Shown: one piece after another, positions 45,270 to 53,459 of the stretch
Layout of the letters: each line of letters opens with the position of its first letter
Numbering within the stretch: position 1 is the first letter of the stretch
DNA from: Rhodanobacteraceae bacterium ZG21-1
GTDB taxonomy: Bacteria; Pseudomonadota; Gammaproteobacteria; Xanthomonadales; Rhodanobacteraceae
Direction: 5' to 3'
DNA: 64,000 nucleotides
NCBI GenBank assembly: GCA_021390615.1
Contig: JAJEJU010000023.1
Location: forward strand, 124,001 to 188,000
Translations under genes and position numbers: made by a program
Notes under the pieces: model-generated
Database searches by the model: none
What the model was told of the DNA's origin: nothing
Seen by the model: only the letters and a program-made list of their open reading frames with translations

Positions 45270-45293
45270 CTCGGCGAGCCCCGGTTCGCCGAG
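45270..45293. terminator. Hairpin between convergent S41 protease and PPTase genes
   Basis: CTCGGCGA and TCGCCGAG form an 8-bp stem with an 8-base loop, 20 bp after the protease stop. No T tract follows; it is likely a shared bidirectional structure. Confidence 0.45.
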
Positions 45294-45322
45294 AAGCCGA
45301 CTCCTGTCGCCCGCGGGCGATC

Positions 45323-46171
45323 TCAGCGCGGCAGGCGAAGCGCCGTGCAGACATGCTCGGCCAGGCAGGCGTAGCGGATGTCCAGCACGCTTCCGCGGGG
45401 CCAGCGTTCGCTCCAGTCTTCGACCAGGCGCAGTTGCAGGCGCTCGGGGGTCAGCGCGACGACTTGCGCCGCCTGAAAATCGAGGAAGCGCCGCACCTGC
45501 GGATAGAGCGCCTTGAACAGCGCTTCCTTGGCGGAAAAGAGCAGGGTCAGCGCGCGCGGCCTGGTCCATGCCGCGAGCAGCTCGAGCTCGCCAGGCAGGG
45601 TGATCTGCGGTTCTACGTCGGCACCGGCAGCTTCGTCGAGCCAGGCTTCCAGATCGATGCCCAACGCCGTGCACGACGCGGCGCGCTCCACCACCGCCAC
45701 CGCGGCGAGCCGGCTATGACTGATGCTGCCCAGCCAGCCGGACGGCCATTGCGGCAGGCGATCGCTGCCGACCGGCAACGATTCGCCAGCCATCTCGCCG
45801 CCGAGCGAACGCAAGGCCTGCCGCGCGCAATATCTGCCCGCCAGGAATTCGCGCCGCCGCTTCGGATAGGCGTTGGCCAACGCTGCGGGAATCGCCATGT
45901 CGGCAACCAGGCGATCGGCTTCCTCCAGCGTCACGGCATGCATGCCGACGGTTGCCGGCAACTCGAGGGTCGAGCGCAGTGGGCGTTCTGCATCCAGGCT
46001 TTGCATGGACCGTGGCATCGCATCGCGAAGAACGCCATTACAGCACGCCATGCCGATGCGATCGAGCCACGCGAAGTTCGATGGCCTTGCCCGAGGCGAG
46101 GCCATCGGCACCGCTCGAAGAGAATCGCGCACCCGCTGCCTCAACATGGCTTGATCGATCCGTGCACTCAT
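45323..46171 (-). CDS. 4'-phosphopantetheinyl transferase (EntD/Sfp-like)
   Basis: A 282-residue enzyme as drawn. It transfers phosphopantetheine from CoA to carrier proteins of fatty-acid, polyketide or nonribosomal peptide synthases. Family motifs are LAGRYCARQALRSLGGE, LGSISHSRLAAVAVVERAAS, the Mg site GIDLEAWLDEAA and the TLLFSAKEALFKALYP helix. No carrier-protein or synthase gene lies in the window. The start is uncertain: ATGs at 46171, 46051, 46018 and 46006 are all in frame and none has a good ribosome-binding site; homologues usually begin nearer 46018. It converges on the S41 protease gene. Confidence 0.9.
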   Translation of the reverse strand: MSARIDQAMLRQRVRDSLRAVPMASPRARPSNFAWLDRIGMACCNGVLRDAMPRSMQSLDAERPLRSTLELPATVGMHAVTLEEADRLVADMAIPAALANAYPKRRREFLAGRYCARQALRSLGGEMAGESLPVGSDRLPQWPSGWLGSISHSRLAAVAVVERAASCTALGIDLEAWLDEAAGADVEPQITLPGELELLAAWTRPRALTLLFSAKEALFKALYPQVRRFLDFQAAQVVALTPERLQLRLVEDWSERWPRGSVLDIRYACLAEHVCTALRLPR

Positions 46172-46309
46172 GCATGCTTTGGAAAAAAGTCACGCATCGC
46201 CATGCTTCGCCTGGCGGAATTGTGAGCCGATCGAAGGCTTGGCGATCCGCCGCGCGGAAAGCTCGCGCAGGCGCTTGAGCGCTGCGTAGCGGCCAATCAG
46301 AGTAGGCGA

Positions 46310-46326
46310 GCGACGATGATCGTCGC
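46310..46326. promoter_or_regulatory. 17-bp palindrome upstream of small exported protein
   Basis: GCGACGAT-G-ATCGTCGC is a perfect inverted repeat with a one-base centre, 29 bp upstream of the ATG at 46355. It overlaps the expected promoter/leader region and may be an operator. Confidence 0.4.
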
Positions 46327-46354
46327 CACGTCACACATCACTTGAGGGATCGCT

Positions 46355-46681
46355 ATGAACCGCAAATGCTTCCTGGCTCTTCCGCTGCTGCTGGCCGCGC
46401 CGTTCGCTTCGGCGCAGACGGTCGTCTCCGACGTCCAGACGCATACCCAGCTCACGCAGATGTATGCCACTCAGCTGTCGCAATATCAGACCGAGCTGCA
46501 GATCCTGCAGCAGTTGCAGACGCTCAATCAGCATCTGTCCGGCACCACCGCCTCGGTGACGCCGGCCGAACGTGACGCGATGCGCGCCCAGATCGCGAAG
46601 ACCGCCGTGGCGATCGAAGCCGCGCAGGTCGAGGCATCCAAGCTCAACAGCACCGCTTCGGTCGCTGCGCAGGGCAAGTAA
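46355..46681 (+). CDS. Small exported coiled-coil protein (108 aa)
   Basis: A 108-residue protein with a clear signal peptide (CFLALPLLLAAPFASAQTV, cleavage after residue 21) and a helical, Gln-rich mature part (TQLTQMYATQLSQYQTELQI, then LQQLQTLNQHLSGTT and a second helix PAERDAMRAQIAKTAVAIEA). It should be periplasmic and may form a coiled coil. GAGGG six bases before ATG 46355 is a good ribosome-binding site. I do not recognise the family. It is flanked by a palindrome upstream and a 12-bp hairpin downstream, so it looks like a self-contained transcription unit. Confidence 0.75.
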   Translation: MNRKCFLALPLLLAAPFASAQTVVSDVQTHTQLTQMYATQLSQYQTELQILQQLQTLNQHLSGTTASVTPAERDAMRAQIAKTAVAIEAAQVEASKLNSTASVAAQGK

Positions 46682-46732
46682 TACCGAGGGCAGCGCCATC
46701 GGCGCTCCTGCGTTTCCCGATGCCTGCCCGAG

Positions 46733-46760
46733 AAGCTGGAGTGGCAAACCACTCCAGCTT
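46733..46760. terminator. 12-bp hairpin, bidirectional terminator candidate
   Basis: AAGCTGGAGTGG (46733-46744) pairs with CCACTCCAGCTT (46749-46760) around CAAA. It lies between the small exported protein and the tatC stop codon; only three T residues follow on the plus strand. Confidence 0.6.
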
Positions 46761-47515
46761 TAAGGTTGTGCGGTCGCCGAAGGAGCCGGCTTGAGCAGCC
46801 AGCGCACGGCGAGCAGGCCCACTTCATAGAGCAGGCACATCGGAATGCCGAGCATGAACATCGAGGCCAGGTCCGGCGGCGTGATGAAGGCGGCAATGAC
46901 GAACGCCCCGACGATCGCGTAGGGCCGGCCGCTGCGCAGCTTCTGCAGATCCACCACGCCGATCGCGGCCAGGATCACCACCGCCACCGGCACCTCGAAG
47001 CACAGGCCGAAGGCGAAGAACAGCAAAGTGACGAAATCCAGGTAGTGGGTGATGTCGGTCATCATCTCCACGCCTTGCGGGGTCACCGCCACCAGGAAGC
47101 GGAACGCCGCCGGCATCACCAGGAAATAGGCGAACGCGCAGCCGGTGTAGAACAGCAGCAGCGAGGCCAGCAGCAAGGGGCGCGCCAGGCGCTTCTCATG
47201 CCGATACAGGCCTGGGCTGACGAAGGCCCACAGCTGATAGAGAATCATCGGCATGCTGATGAACAAGGCCACGTAGAAGGCCAGCTTCAGCGGCGTGACG
47301 AAGGGGCTCGCCACTTCGGTGGCGATCAGGTGCGCGCCCTGCGGCATCAGCGCCACCAGCGGATGCGCCAGTTCGGCGTACAGGCTGTTGGCCATCGGAA
47401 TCAGCGCGACGAACACCAGCAGCACGGTGATACAGGCCTTGATCAGCCTGGCGCGCAATTCGATCAGATGAGAGAACAGGCCCTGCTCGAGCTCGACCTC
47501 CGGCTCAGCGGCCAT
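46760..47515 (-). CDS. tatC: Sec-independent translocase subunit TatC
   Basis: A 251-residue polytopic membrane protein, the core receptor of the twin-arginine translocase. The family start LEQGLFSHLIELRARLIKAC, the LYQLWAFVSPGLYRHEKRL loop and FGLCFEVPVAVVILAAIGVV are diagnostic; six membrane segments are expected. It overlaps tatB by 11 bp and is last in the tatABC operon. Confidence 0.97.
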   Translation of the reverse strand: MAAEPEVELEQGLFSHLIELRARLIKACITVLLVFVALIPMANSLYAELAHPLVALMPQGAHLIATEVASPFVTPLKLAFYVALFISMPMILYQLWAFVSPGLYRHEKRLARPLLLASLLLFYTGCAFAYFLVMPAAFRFLVAVTPQGVEMMTDITHYLDFVTLLFFAFGLCFEVPVAVVILAAIGVVDLQKLRSGRPYAIVGAFVIAAFITPPDLASMFMLGIPMCLLYEVGLLAVRWLLKPAPSATAQP

Positions 47516-47858
47516 GCGGCTGCTCCGTCGTCGCCGGCTCCGCGGACGCGGGCGCAGCGGCTGTCGCCGAGTCCGGCGCGTCGATCGGCTGCTCGAACGG
47601 CTCGCGCGTCTGCTTCAGGGTGGCGTCGAGCCCGCGCTGGGCCGCCTCGGCCTGCTCGGCGGCTTCGCGCGCGGCGCGCTTGATTTCTTCAAGCTGCAGC
47701 TCCCGCTCCACCTCGGCGCGCACGCTGTCCCAGCCGCCGCGCAGCCGCCGCAGCAGGGCGCCGGCGGTGCGTGCCGCCACCGGAAGTTTCTCCGGGCCGA
47801 GCACGATCAGCGCGATCAGTGCGAGCAGCACCAGCTTGCTGAGGCTGATCTCGATCAT
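47505..47858 (-). CDS. tatB: Sec-independent translocase subunit TatB
   Basis: A 117-residue protein with one N-terminal membrane helix (LSKLVLLALIALIVLGPEKL), the GPEKLP hinge and an amphipathic helix followed by a long charged region with Ala-rich C-terminus. It works with TatC in recognising RR-signal peptides. It lies 30 bp downstream of tatA and overlaps tatC. Confidence 0.95.
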   Translation of the reverse strand: MIEISLSKLVLLALIALIVLGPEKLPVAARTAGALLRRLRGGWDSVRAEVERELQLEEIKRAAREAAEQAEAAQRGLDATLKQTREPFEQPIDAPDSATAAAPASAEPATTEQPHGR

Positions 47859-47888
47859 CGCCGCGGCTCGGTGAGGGTGGCGCCAGCC

Positions 47889-48116
47889 TTACTTGGGCTC
47901 GGCGGGATCGCGCTGGTTCTGCGCGGTGCTGGAGACGGCAGGCGGCGGATCCGCCTGCAGGTGGGCGTCCTTGCCGGACTTGTCTTCGTCGCCGCTCAGA
48001 CCCTTCTTGAAGTCGCGCACGGCACCGCCCAGATCGGAACCGATGTTACGCAGCTTGCTGGTACCGAACACCAGCACCACGATCAACAGCAGGCCCAGTA
48101 CGTGCCACATGCTCAT
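47889..48116 (-). CDS. tatA: Sec-independent translocase subunit TatA
   Basis: A 75-residue pore-forming subunit: membrane helix [20 protein letters not shown], the [20 protein letters not shown] hinge and amphipathic helix, then an acidic/lysine tail. First gene of tatABC; its upstream region holds the second copy of the 18-bp repeat. Confidence 0.96.
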   Translation of the reverse strand: MSMWHVLGLLLIVVLVFGTSKLRNIGSDLGGAVRDFKKGLSGDEDKSGKDAHLQADPPPAVSSTAQNQRDPAEPK

Positions 48117-48158
48117 TAGGAATCACCTCTGTCTTGCAGAACGGGCCCAGCCGCACCA

Positions 48159-48176
48159 AATCGCGCAACTTACCCG
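48159..48176. repeat. 18-bp exact repeat, copy 2 (upstream of tatA)
   Basis: AATCGCGCAACTTACCCG is identical to 32596-32613. It lies 43-60 bp upstream of the tatA start, where a promoter would be, and 5 bp from the stop of the SYLF gene. Confidence 0.4.
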
Positions 48177-48180
48177 AAGT

Positions 48181-48870
48181 TCACCGCTGAGTGTACTCTT
48201 CCAGGCTGTCGCGGAAGCGCACGACTTCTCCCGGCACGTTGTTCACGCCGCCCTCGAAGATGCGGCGCGGGGTAATGCCAGACCCGTAGATGGCGGCATT
48301 GGCGTCGTAGTCGATGCGCAGCGCCGAACCGTCCAGGGCCACGCCGGCGAATAGGCCGCGGGCGCGCGAGTACGAGTAGATTTCCGCCTTGATCTGCGAA
48401 TCGGTCGAGGCCGATGCATTGCGCCCGACCGGGCCGGCGGCGGCGGCGGCGTCCGCGCCGATGGTGAATTTGCCGTTGACGATGCCGTCCACCCCGCGCT
48501 GGGTGCGGAACACCAGGACCACGTCGGTGGACGACACGCCGGCCTGGAAGCCCACGCTGCCGCCGGTGATGGTCACGAAGCTCGGGTTGGACCAGGTGCC
48601 GTCCGGCCCCTTCACCGAGATCAGGCCTTCGCCGCGACGGCCGCCGAACACGAAGCCCACCTTCAGCACGTCCGGGATCACCGCGATGGCGCGCGCTTCC
48701 TTCAGCAGGTCCGAGGGAATCGACTTGTCCGGCGCGTCCATGATCTCGCGCAGCACGCGCACCGAATTCTGCGCACGCACCAGCGGCGGGTCTTCCGCGT
48801 GCGCCGCCATGGCCGGCAGCAGCAGGGCGAAGGCGACGGGCAGCAGGCGACGCAGAGTGAGTCTGAACAT
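48181..48870 (-). CDS. SYLF (Ysc84) domain lipid-binding protein
   Basis: A 229-residue exported protein. The signal peptide (LLPVAFALLLPAMAAHAED) is followed by a SYLF/Ysc84 actin-binding-like domain with SDLLKEARAIAVIPDVLKVG, GGRRGEGLISVKGPDGTWS, ITGGSVGFQAGVSSTDVVL and YSRARGLFAGVALDGSALRI. Bacterial members are periplasmic or envelope-associated and bind lipids; precise role unknown. ATG 48870 has AGGAG 8 bases upstream; an in-frame TTG lies two codons earlier. It is transcribed toward tatA and is divergent from hemH. Confidence 0.93.
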   Translation of the reverse strand: MFRLTLRRLLPVAFALLLPAMAAHAEDPPLVRAQNSVRVLREIMDAPDKSIPSDLLKEARAIAVIPDVLKVGFVFGGRRGEGLISVKGPDGTWSNPSFVTITGGSVGFQAGVSSTDVVLVFRTQRGVDGIVNGKFTIGADAAAAAGPVGRNASASTDSQIKAEIYSYSRARGLFAGVALDGSALRIDYDANAAIYGSGITPRRIFEGGVNNVPGEVVRFRDSLEEYTQR

Positions 48871-48992
48871 GGGCAACTCCTGACTAGATTCGATGGATCG
48901 CCGCGCGACGCGGAACCGCTGGCGGATCGCGCCGATCGGGCCGGCGCGCCAGTTGTGGCAGACTGCCCGACTGCAACGCCGCCCGAGCCGTC

Positions 48993-50093
48993 ATGTCGCG
49001 CCTCAGCCACTATACCGGCACTATCCTTCAATCCCATGAGCCCTCCGTGAAAGCTGGCATATTGCTGGTTAACCTCGGTACACCCACGGCACCCACGGCG
49101 AAGGCGCTGCGCCGCTATCTCGCGGAATTCCTCGGCGACCCGCGCGTGATCGAAGCGCCGCGCTGGCTGTGGTGGCTGATCCTGCACGGGGTGATCCTGC
49201 GCATCCGGCCGAGCCGCTCGGCGCACGCCTACGCACGCATCTGGACCGAGCGCGGATCGCCGTTGCGGGTGGGCAGCGAGGCGCTGGCCGCCGGCCTGCA
49301 GGCCGAGCTGGAACGGCGCCGGCGGGGCTCGCTGAAGGTCGCGCTGGCGATGCGCTACGGCGCACCGTCGGTGGCGCAGGCCATCGAGGCACTGCAGCGC
49401 GACGGCGTGCGCCGACTGCTGGTGCTGCCGCTGTATCCGCAATATTCGGCCACCTCCACCGGCTCGGTGATCGACGCGGTGGCTGACAGCTTCAAGCGGC
49501 TGCGCTGGCCGCCCGAACTGCGCATCGTCAACGATTACCATGACGATTTGGCGCACATCGAGGCGCTGGCGCGCCGGATCGAGCGCGCCTGGGCCGAGCA
49601 GGGCCGCGGCGAAAAACTACTGCTGTCCTTCCACGGCATTCCGCAGCGCTATGTGCAGGCCGGCGATCCGTATCACGCGCAGTGCGAGGCCACCGCGCGC
49701 CTGCTGCGCCGACGGCTGGGCCTCGATGAAACGCAGTTGCTGGTCAGCTACCAGTCGCGCGTGGGCCGCGAGCCCTGGCTGCAGCCCTACACCGACCAGA
49801 CCGTGCGCCAGCTCGCCGCTGCCGGCGTCAAGCGCCTCGACGTCGCCTGCCCCGGCTTCGCGGTGGACTGCCTGGAGACGCTGGAAGAGATCGCCATGCA
49901 GAATCACGACTTCTTCGTCGAGGCCGGCGGCGAAACGCTGCGCTATATCCCCGCCCTGAACGACAGCGCGGAGCAGATCAACGCACTCGCCTCCCTGGCC
50001 CTGCGCCATCTGCAGGGCTGGCCGGAACTCGATCCGGAACGTCGCACCGACGACATCCGGCGGACCTCCGAAGGGGCCGACGATGCCGGCTGA
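48993..50093 (+). CDS. hemH: Ferrochelatase
   Basis: A 366-residue ferrochelatase (EC 4.98.1.1) that inserts Fe2+ into protoporphyrin IX, last step of protohaem synthesis. Signature segments are GILLVNLGTPTAPTAKALRR, VLPLYPQYSATSTGSV, the catalytic His region LLLSFHGIPQRYVQAGDPYH (H214) and CPGFAVDCLETLEEIAMQNH with the metal-side Glu. Length is normal for the soluble or peripheral bacterial type. The ribosome-binding site is weak. It overlaps the following hydrolase gene by 11 bp. Confidence 0.96.
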   Translation: MSRLSHYTGTILQSHEPSVKAGILLVNLGTPTAPTAKALRRYLAEFLGDPRVIEAPRWLWWLILHGVILRIRPSRSAHAYARIWTERGSPLRVGSEALAAGLQAELERRRRGSLKVALAMRYGAPSVAQAIEALQRDGVRRLLVLPLYPQYSATSTGSVIDAVADSFKRLRWPPELRIVNDYHDDLAHIEALARRIERAWAEQGRGEKLLLSFHGIPQRYVQAGDPYHAQCEATARLLRRRLGLDETQLLVSYQSRVGREPWLQPYTDQTVRQLAAAGVKRLDVACPGFAVDCLETLEEIAMQNHDFFVEAGGETLRYIPALNDSAEQINALASLALRHLQGWPELDPERRTDDIRRTSEGADDAG

Positions 50094-50916
50094 GCTGCGC
50101 ATCGCGCTGCCGGCGCTTGGCCTGGCCGCCCAGGTCTGGGGCGAGGCCGATGCGCCGCCGCTGCTGGCCATCCACGGCTGGCTGGACAATGCCGCCAGCT
50201 TCGCCCGGCTGGCGCCGCTGCTTGCCGCGCGCTGGCGGGTGATCGCGCTCGACCTGCCCGGCCACGGCCATTCGGACCATGTGCCGGCCGGCGGCAGCTA
50301 TGCCTATGTCGATCAGGTGCGCTGCGTGCTGGCCGCCATCGATGCGCTGCAGCTGCCCCGCTGCGGCCTGCTCGGCCATTCGCTCGGCGCCGGCATCGCC
50401 GCGCTGTGCGCTGCGGCGCGCCCGGAACAGATCGAACAGCTGTGGCTGATCGAGGGACTGGGCCCGCTGGCCGACGACGGCGAGCGGACCTTGCAGCGCT
50501 TTCGCCAGGCGCTGCAGGAAGAGCAGGCGCCCAAACGCCCATTGCGGCTGTTTGATGACGTCGAGCAAGCGGTGAGCGTCCGCACCGCAGCGACCGGTCT
50601 GCGCGCCGAGCTGGCCCGCCCCATCGTGGAGCGCGGCCTGCTCGATACCGGCAGCGGCTGGCGCTGGCGCAGCGATCCGCGCCTGACCGGCACCACCGCG
50701 ATCCGGCTGGCCGAAGCGCAGGTGCAGCGCCTGCTTGCCGGCATCGCCGCGCCGACCCGCCTGCTGCTGGCCGAACCGGCGGCGCCGTATCTGCCCGAGC
50801 CGCTGATCCAGGCGCGTGCCGCCTGCGTACCGCAGATCCGCATCGATCGCCTGGCCGGGGGCCATCATCTGCAGCTGGAGCATCCCGAGGCCGTCGCCGA
50901 CTGGATGGCTGCTTGA
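50083..50916 (+). CDS. Alpha/beta hydrolase
   Basis: A 277-residue cytoplasmic alpha/beta-hydrolase. The oxyanion-hole region is PPLLAIHGWLDNAASF, the DLPGHGHSD motif follows, the nucleophile elbow is CGLLGHSLGAGIAALC (Ser in GHSLG), and the catalytic His lies in DRLAGGHHLQLEHPEAVADW. It resembles the group that includes MhpC-like and SERHL-like esterases. The substrate is unknown. Overlap with hemH suggests translational coupling, a pairing common in Xanthomonadales but unexplained. Confidence 0.9.
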   Translation: MPAELRIALPALGLAAQVWGEADAPPLLAIHGWLDNAASFARLAPLLAARWRVIALDLPGHGHSDHVPAGGSYAYVDQVRCVLAAIDALQLPRCGLLGHSLGAGIAALCAAARPEQIEQLWLIEGLGPLADDGERTLQRFRQALQEEQAPKRPLRLFDDVEQAVSVRTAATGLRAELARPIVERGLLDTGSGWRWRSDPRLTGTTAIRLAEAQVQRLLAGIAAPTRLLLAEPAAPYLPEPLIQARAACVPQIRIDRLAGGHHLQLEHPEAVADWMAA

Positions 50917-50994
50917 GATACGCCGATCAGCCGGACATGCGCTCCGCCTGATCCGTGCCCTTCACCTGGTCACGGATCAGGCGCCCTGCCCGCT

Positions 50995-51474
50995 TCAGCG
51001 CCGGCCGCCCATGGTCGCGGCGATCTGGTAGCTGCCTCGCCCGGGGCTGGACCAGAGGTTGTCCGCGCCATAGGCATTCGTGGCGTGAATCACGCCCAGG
51101 CCGAGCTTGAGCGTGAGCAAGCTCACCGGCTGGATGCGTTCGACGCTGCAGGACGTCGTCGCGCCGCCGGGCGAGGTCGAGACGATCTGCGAACCGACCA
51201 AGGTCGGCTCGCCGCAGCCCGCGTCGGTGGTCAGCAGCCAGACCTTCGGGCGCGCGCCGTCGGCGGTGAAAAAAGCGATCTTTCGGCGGCCGAGCGCGAC
51301 GGTATCCACCAGCGTCTGCGTGGCGGGAATGCTGGCGACGCGATCGCGCGCGGCATGCTCGTAGGCAAGGCGGCGCACCACCGTGTCGCCGTAGTCCTCC
51401 GCCGCACTGACGCCGGCAAAACTGAGCAGCAATGCGGCAGCAACGCAAGCAGTGACGGGATGGCGTTTGGACAT
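50995..51474 (-). CDS. Secreted protein of unknown family (paralogue 2 of tandem pair)
   Basis: A 159-residue exported protein (signal peptide VTACVAAALLLSFAGVSAAE, cleavage near 25). It is clearly related to the neighbouring gene product: both share LAY..A, IPAT, an LG...IA.(F/Y)T stretch, (V/I)WL..T..GC..P.L.G.QIVS, a second Cys in C.V..I and AYG..N. The two conserved Cys probably form a disulfide. AGGAGCAAG precedes the ATG. It lies 45 bp downstream of its paralogue, presumably in one transcript. Family and function are not recognised. Confidence 0.75.
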   Translation of the reverse strand: MSKRHPVTACVAAALLLSFAGVSAAEDYGDTVVRRLAYEHAARDRVASIPATQTLVDTVALGRRKIAFFTADGARPKVWLLTTDAGCGEPTLVGSQIVSTSPGGATTSCSVERIQPVSLLTLKLGLGVIHATNAYGADNLWSSPGRGSYQIAATMGGRR

Positions 51475-51519
51475 GACTTGCTCCTTGTCAGGTGAAAACT
51501 TGGCACCGCGCGGAATGGC

Positions 51520-52029
51520 TCAGCGGGTACGCCCGTTGTCCGTCATGCTGGCTACGCGATCGACCGTTTCGTAGGGATAGTTGATGACGTTGTTCGGGCC
51601 ATAGGCCGAGCCGGTGTCGAGCGGCGCGTGCCGGCCGTTCCTGAGCCTGGCCAGCTGCAGCACCAGCAGCTCGCGGCGCACCGCATGGATCGCCGTCACC
51701 GTGCATGCCTGCGGATGGCCTTGGGCATCGCTCGAGACGATCTGGCCGCCAGCCAGGCGCGGCTGCTCGCAGCCGCTGCCGGTGTTGACCAGCCAGATCT
51801 GGTCGCCGGCGGTGCCGACGGTATACAGCGCGATGCTGTGCTGACCGAGTGCATCGGCGTCGCTGATGCGCGCCGTCGCCGGAATGCCTTGCACGCTCTG
51901 CGGCGTAGCGGCTTCCTGATAGGCAAGCAATCGATCATTCGCGGCCGGCGTTTGCGCTGCCGCGACGCTGCCACAAACGGCGACCAGCGCCGCCGCCAAC
52001 AGTCCTTGCCAACGAAGTGACTTGCTCAT
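51520..52029 (-). CDS. Secreted protein of unknown family (paralogue 1 of tandem pair)
   Basis: A 169-residue exported protein (signal peptide LLAAALVAVCGSVAAAQ, cleavage near 26) with the same motif order as its downstream paralogue: LLAYQEAATPQSVQGIPAT, IALYTVGTAGDQIWLVNTG, SGCEQPRLAGGQIVSSD and ACTVTAIHAVRRELLVLQLA. The C-terminus GSAYGPNNVINYPYETVDRV diverges. First gene of a two-gene unit with a recognisable promoter upstream. No domain could be named. Confidence 0.75.
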   Translation of the reverse strand: MSKSLRWQGLLAAALVAVCGSVAAAQTPAANDRLLAYQEAATPQSVQGIPATARISDADALGQHSIALYTVGTAGDQIWLVNTGSGCEQPRLAGGQIVSSDAQGHPQACTVTAIHAVRRELLVLQLARLRNGRHAPLDTGSAYGPNNVINYPYETVDRVASMTDNGRTR

Positions 52030-52068
52030 GATCGTCTCCTTGATAGGCCATGAGTGGGCCCTGCTGAT

Positions 52069-52098
52069 TTTCTAAACCCGCCAGATCACTTGAGTCAA
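52069..52098 (-). promoter_or_regulatory. Candidate sigma-70 promoter of the tandem secreted paralogues
   Basis: On the minus strand TTGACT (52098-52093) and TAGAAA (52074-52069) are 18 bp apart, in a locally AT-rich stretch about 40 bp upstream of the ATG at 52029. Confidence 0.5.
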
Positions 52099-52247
52099 CG
52101 CGAAAAACATGAAGCTTTCTTAATCTCATACGCGACGGCCAGCGCATGCGCATCGCGCCAGTTGGCGACCGCACGGCGCGTCGACCACCGCGCCGCGGCC
52201 GCAGATGACCCATGCGGCCGCTCGCCGGCAGCCGACGACGAGCCGAC

Positions 52248-53459
52248 TCAGGCCGAGATGGCCAGACGCTCGGAGCGATAGAGCTGGATGGTGGCCAGCA
52301 CCGCCACCACGGCAGCGAGCAGGCTGCCGCCGAAGCACAGGCCGAGCTGCTGGTAGCTCATGCCATCGCCGCGCAGCAGCTGCATGATGCCCAGGTGCTG
52401 GCCCAGCAGCGGCACCGCGTACATCCACGGCTGCGCCTTCACCGGCAGCAGCATCAGCGCGACGCTGGGCAGGATCGGCACCAGCATCAGCAGGGACAGA
52501 TACGTCTGCGCCTCGCGATAGCTCTTGGCGAAAGCGGCCACCATCGACTGCAAGGCGGCGAGCAAGGCGATCAAGGGCACCTGCAGCAGCAGCACGCGCA
52601 AGGCGAAGCCCGGCCCCAATGACAGCTCCATGCCCAGTTTCTCGGCCGGCACCAAGCGCCCCACCACGCTGAAGGCGATCAGGCAGATCAGCAGGCTGGC
52701 CGCCGAGAACACGCAGATCGCCGCCAGCTTGCCGGCCAGGATCTTCCAGCGCGCCACCGGATTGGCGAACAGCGATTCCAGCGACTGCCGTTCGCGCTCG
52801 CCGGCGGTGAGGTCGATCGCCAGGTACATGCCGCCGATGAAGATGGTCAGCACGAACAGATAGGGCAGCATGTTGAACATCAGCCCGGCGCGCGACTGCG
52901 CCGTCGCCTGGTCGCGCCTGGCCACCACCACCGGGGTCGCCGTGCTCGGCGACAGCCCGCGCGCCACCAGGCGCATGGCGCCCTGCTGGCGCGCGTAGTT
53001 CTCGATCAGGCCGGCGACGCGCTCGACCGTCGCGCCGGCATCGCGTTGCGAGGAGTCGTAGATCAGCTCCACCTGCACCGGCTCGCCCTTGCGCCACGCC
53101 TCGGCGTAGTCGGCGCCGATGCGCACCACCAGGTCGGCGTCCTGGCGATACACCGCCTGCTCGGGATCGGCCAGCGGCGCCTGCGGCAGCACGCCGCCGA
53201 CCTTCAGCGCGGCGACCAGGTTGGGCGCGTACTCGGCGCCGATCACTGGCACCCGCAGCGGCTGCTCCGCCTTGTCCAGCTCGCGGTTGATCGAGAAGCT
53301 GAGCAGCATGGCGAACAGCAGCGGAGCCAGCAGCGGGCCGGTGAGGAAGGCGCTGGTGAGGGTGCGGCGGTCGCGCAGATTCTCGCGCACTTCCTTCAGG
53401 AACACGGTGAGGAAGCTGCTGCCGCGCGGGCGCCGGATCTCCTGCGGACGCGCGCTCAT
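52248..53459 (-). CDS. ABC transporter permease, NatB/ABC-2 type
   Basis: A 403-residue ABC-2 permease. One membrane segment near the N-terminus (LTSAFLTGPLLAPLLFAMLL) is followed by a large extracytoplasmic domain (about 65-200) and five or so C-terminal segments, with the conserved intracellular motif LTAGERERQSLESLFANPVA. This organisation matches NatB of Na+ exporters and related antibiotic or peptide exporters. Its ATG overlaps the stop of the ATPase gene (ATGA). Last gene of the seven-gene unit; substrate unknown. Confidence 0.9.
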   Translation of the reverse strand: MSARPQEIRRPRGSSFLTVFLKEVRENLRDRRTLTSAFLTGPLLAPLLFAMLLSFSINRELDKAEQPLRVPVIGAEYAPNLVAALKVGGVLPQAPLADPEQAVYRQDADLVVRIGADYAEAWRKGEPVQVELIYDSSQRDAGATVERVAGLIENYARQQGAMRLVARGLSPSTATPVVVARRDQATAQSRAGLMFNMLPYLFVLTIFIGGMYLAIDLTAGERERQSLESLFANPVARWKILAGKLAAICVFSAASLLICLIAFSVVGRLVPAEKLGMELSLGPGFALRVLLLQVPLIALLAALQSMVAAFAKSYREAQTYLSLLMLVPILPSVALMLLPVKAQPWMYAVPLLGQHLGIMQLLRGDGMSYQQLGLCFGGSLLAAVVAVLATIQLYRSERLAISA

